Positions 4,572 to 5,543 of a stretch of 5,543 nucleotides of DNA are shown here, in pieces. The notes under the pieces were generated by a model. That model had not been told where the DNA came from. It worked only from the letters and a program-made list of their open reading frames with translations, and made no database searches. The stretch's first letter is position 1. The number at the start of each line of letters is the position of its first letter. Position numbers and translations under genes: made by a program. Source of the stretch: Clostridia bacterium (GTDB taxonomy: Bacteria; Bacillota; Clostridia; Christensenellales; Maliibacteriaceae); contig JAGBGW010000329.1 of assembly GCA_017935825.1 (NCBI GenBank), positions 1 to 5,543 of the forward strand. Direction: 5' to 3'.

Positions 4572-5543
4572 ATGTGGTGGATCATTCCCGCGGTCATCGC
4601 TGCATTTTTGGCAGTGATCATCGTCCGCACGATCATGTTCAAGCCCAAGGAACAAAAGGAAGTTGACGCTTCCCCCACGCCCATCGACGGAAATCTTGCA
4701 GCGGAGCATCTGCAAAAGATGGTTCAGTGCAAGACCGTGTCCTATTACGACAAGGACAAGATGGACGAGGGCGAATTTGAGCGTTTCCGTGCGCTTGTAA
4801 AGTCCCTTTATCCTCGTCTTGTGGAAGCATCCGAGTACCGCCAGATCGAAAGCGGCATGATGTTCCATGTAAAGGGCAAAGCAAGCGACGCACCCTGTAT
4901 CTTTATGGCACACTACGACGTGGTGCCCGTCAATGAGGAGCTTTGGGAAAAGTCTGCATTTGACGGCATCATCGAAGACGGCGTGATGTGGGGCCGCGGA
5001 ACCTTGGATACCAAGGGCACCCTTTGTGCAACGCTGGAAGCCATCGAAACGCTGCTTGGCGAAGGCTTTGTCCCCCAGCAGGACCTGTACTTCTGCTTTG
5101 CAGGCGACGAGGAAGTGGCAGGCATTGCCGCACCGCGCATGGTGGATTGGTTTGAAGAGCAGGGCATCACCCCCTCCCTTGTCATTGACGAAGGCGGCGC
5201 GGTGGTGGAAAACGTATTCCCCGGTGTGAAAGAGCGCTGCGCCGTCATCGGCATCGGCGAAAAGGGCATGCTCAACGCGGAATTCCGCCTTGTGGGCGCA
5301 GGCGGTCACGCATCCGCACCGCCCATCCATACGGCAATCGGTCGTCTTTCCAAAGTGGTCTGTGATGTGGAAAATCATCCCTTCCGCCGTCAGCTCACCT
5401 TCCCCATCGCCCAGATGTTTGACACGCTGGGTCGCCGTTCCACCTTCGTCTACCGCATGATCTTTGCAAACCTTTGGTGCTTCCTGCCCGTGCTGGACAT
5501 GATCTGTAAAAAGAGCGGCGGTGAGCTCAACGCCATGATGCGC
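4572..5543 (+). CDS. M20 family metallopeptidase, membrane-anchored, PM20D1/carboxypeptidase S-like (C-terminus cut by window edge)
   Basis: This is a predicted zinc-dependent exo- or amidohydrolase that cleaves peptides or N-acyl amino acids; the substrate is not readable. The frame is open for 324 codons to the window end with no stop. Residues 2-22 ('WWIIPAVIAAFLAVIIV...') are a single membrane anchor. Metal and catalytic motifs follow in order: 'MAHYDVVPV' with H114 and D116, 'GRGTLDTKG' with bridging D146, 'AGDEEVAG' with general base E180 and ligand E181, and 'VIDEGGAV' (204-211) as the next zinc-ligand site. 'GAGGHASAPP' (242-251) contains the dimerisation-domain histidine H246. The last zinc-ligand histidine would lie beyond the window. 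Relatives are about 450-500 residues, so roughly two thirds is seen. The ATG at 4572-4574 follows AAGGAGG at a spacing of nine. It is transcribed away from the amino-acid importer. Confidence 0.93.
   Translation, partial: MWWIIPAVIAAFLAVIIVRTIMFKPKEQKEVDASPTPIDGNLAAEHLQKMVQCKTVSYYDKDKMDEGEFERFRALVKSLYPRLVEASEYRQIESGMMFHVKGKASDAPCIFMAHYDVVPVNEELWEKSAFDGIIEDGVMWGRGTLDTKGTLCATLEAIETLLGEGFVPQQDLYFCFAGDEEVAGIAAPRMVDWFEEQGITPSLVIDEGGAVVENVFPGVKERCAVIGIGEKGMLNAEFRLVGAGGHASAPPIHTAIGRLSKVVCDVENHPFRRQLTFPIAQMFDTLGRRSTFVYRMIFANLWCFLPVLDMICKKSGGELNAMMR

Noticed and set aside
4554..5378. A 274-codon open frame on the minus strand
   Set aside because: It is the antisense of the M20 peptidase, whose plus-strand frame shows ordered metal-ligand motifs and a strong ribosome site; the minus product is His/Cys-rich without recognisable domains.

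Overview
The window looks like a chromosomal segment from a Gram-positive anaerobe of the class Clostridia, probably an uncultured gut or environmental Oscillospirales/Christensenellales-type lineage. The reasons are strong AGGAGG-type ribosome sites, sigma-A promoters with extended -10 boxes, a lipoprotein-type solute-binding protein, an anaerobic radical-SAM enzyme with a TTG start, and GC-rich 'GTAGGGGCG...CGCCCCTAC' hairpin repeats in the gaps. I recall such repeats from these lineages but cannot place the organism further.

Layout. Positions 1-481 (minus) hold the N-terminal 160 residues of a RimJ/RimL-type GNAT acetyltransferase, cut by the window edge. A gap with a 13-bp direct repeat and hairpin cluster A follows. 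Positions 680-1567 (minus) encode a PflX-like radical-SAM protein with its own promoter. The next gap (1568-1867) holds hairpin cluster B, a short dispersed repeat and a strong terminator. Positions 1868-4163 (minus) form a polar amino-acid ABC importer operon in the order binding lipoprotein, permease, ATPase, with a stem-loop after the lipoprotein gene and a clear promoter at 4223-4251. A 408-bp divergent gap (4164-4571) carries the two opposing promoters with hairpin cluster C between them. Positions 4572-5543 (plus) encode the first 324 residues of a membrane-anchored M20 metallopeptidase, cut by the right edge.

How the genes work together. Only the three ABC genes form an obvious functional unit: the lipoprotein captures an amino acid outside the membrane, the permease forms the channel and the ATPase drives it. 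The M20 peptidase, divergently transcribed, could release amino acids the importer takes up, but that is inference. The radical-SAM and GNAT genes have no visible partner here.

The most striking observation is in the ATPase gene. The reading frame is open and otherwise normal, but about 14 codons carrying Walker B and the catalytic glutamate are missing, consistent with a 42-bp in-frame deletion between two copies of an 'ALDPE' coding repeat. Second is the repeat family: seven hairpins in three clusters, two of them nested in longer inverted repeats, with one apparently supplying the 3' end of the radical-SAM gene. I found no CRISPR array, RNA gene, transposase or new multi-gene system.
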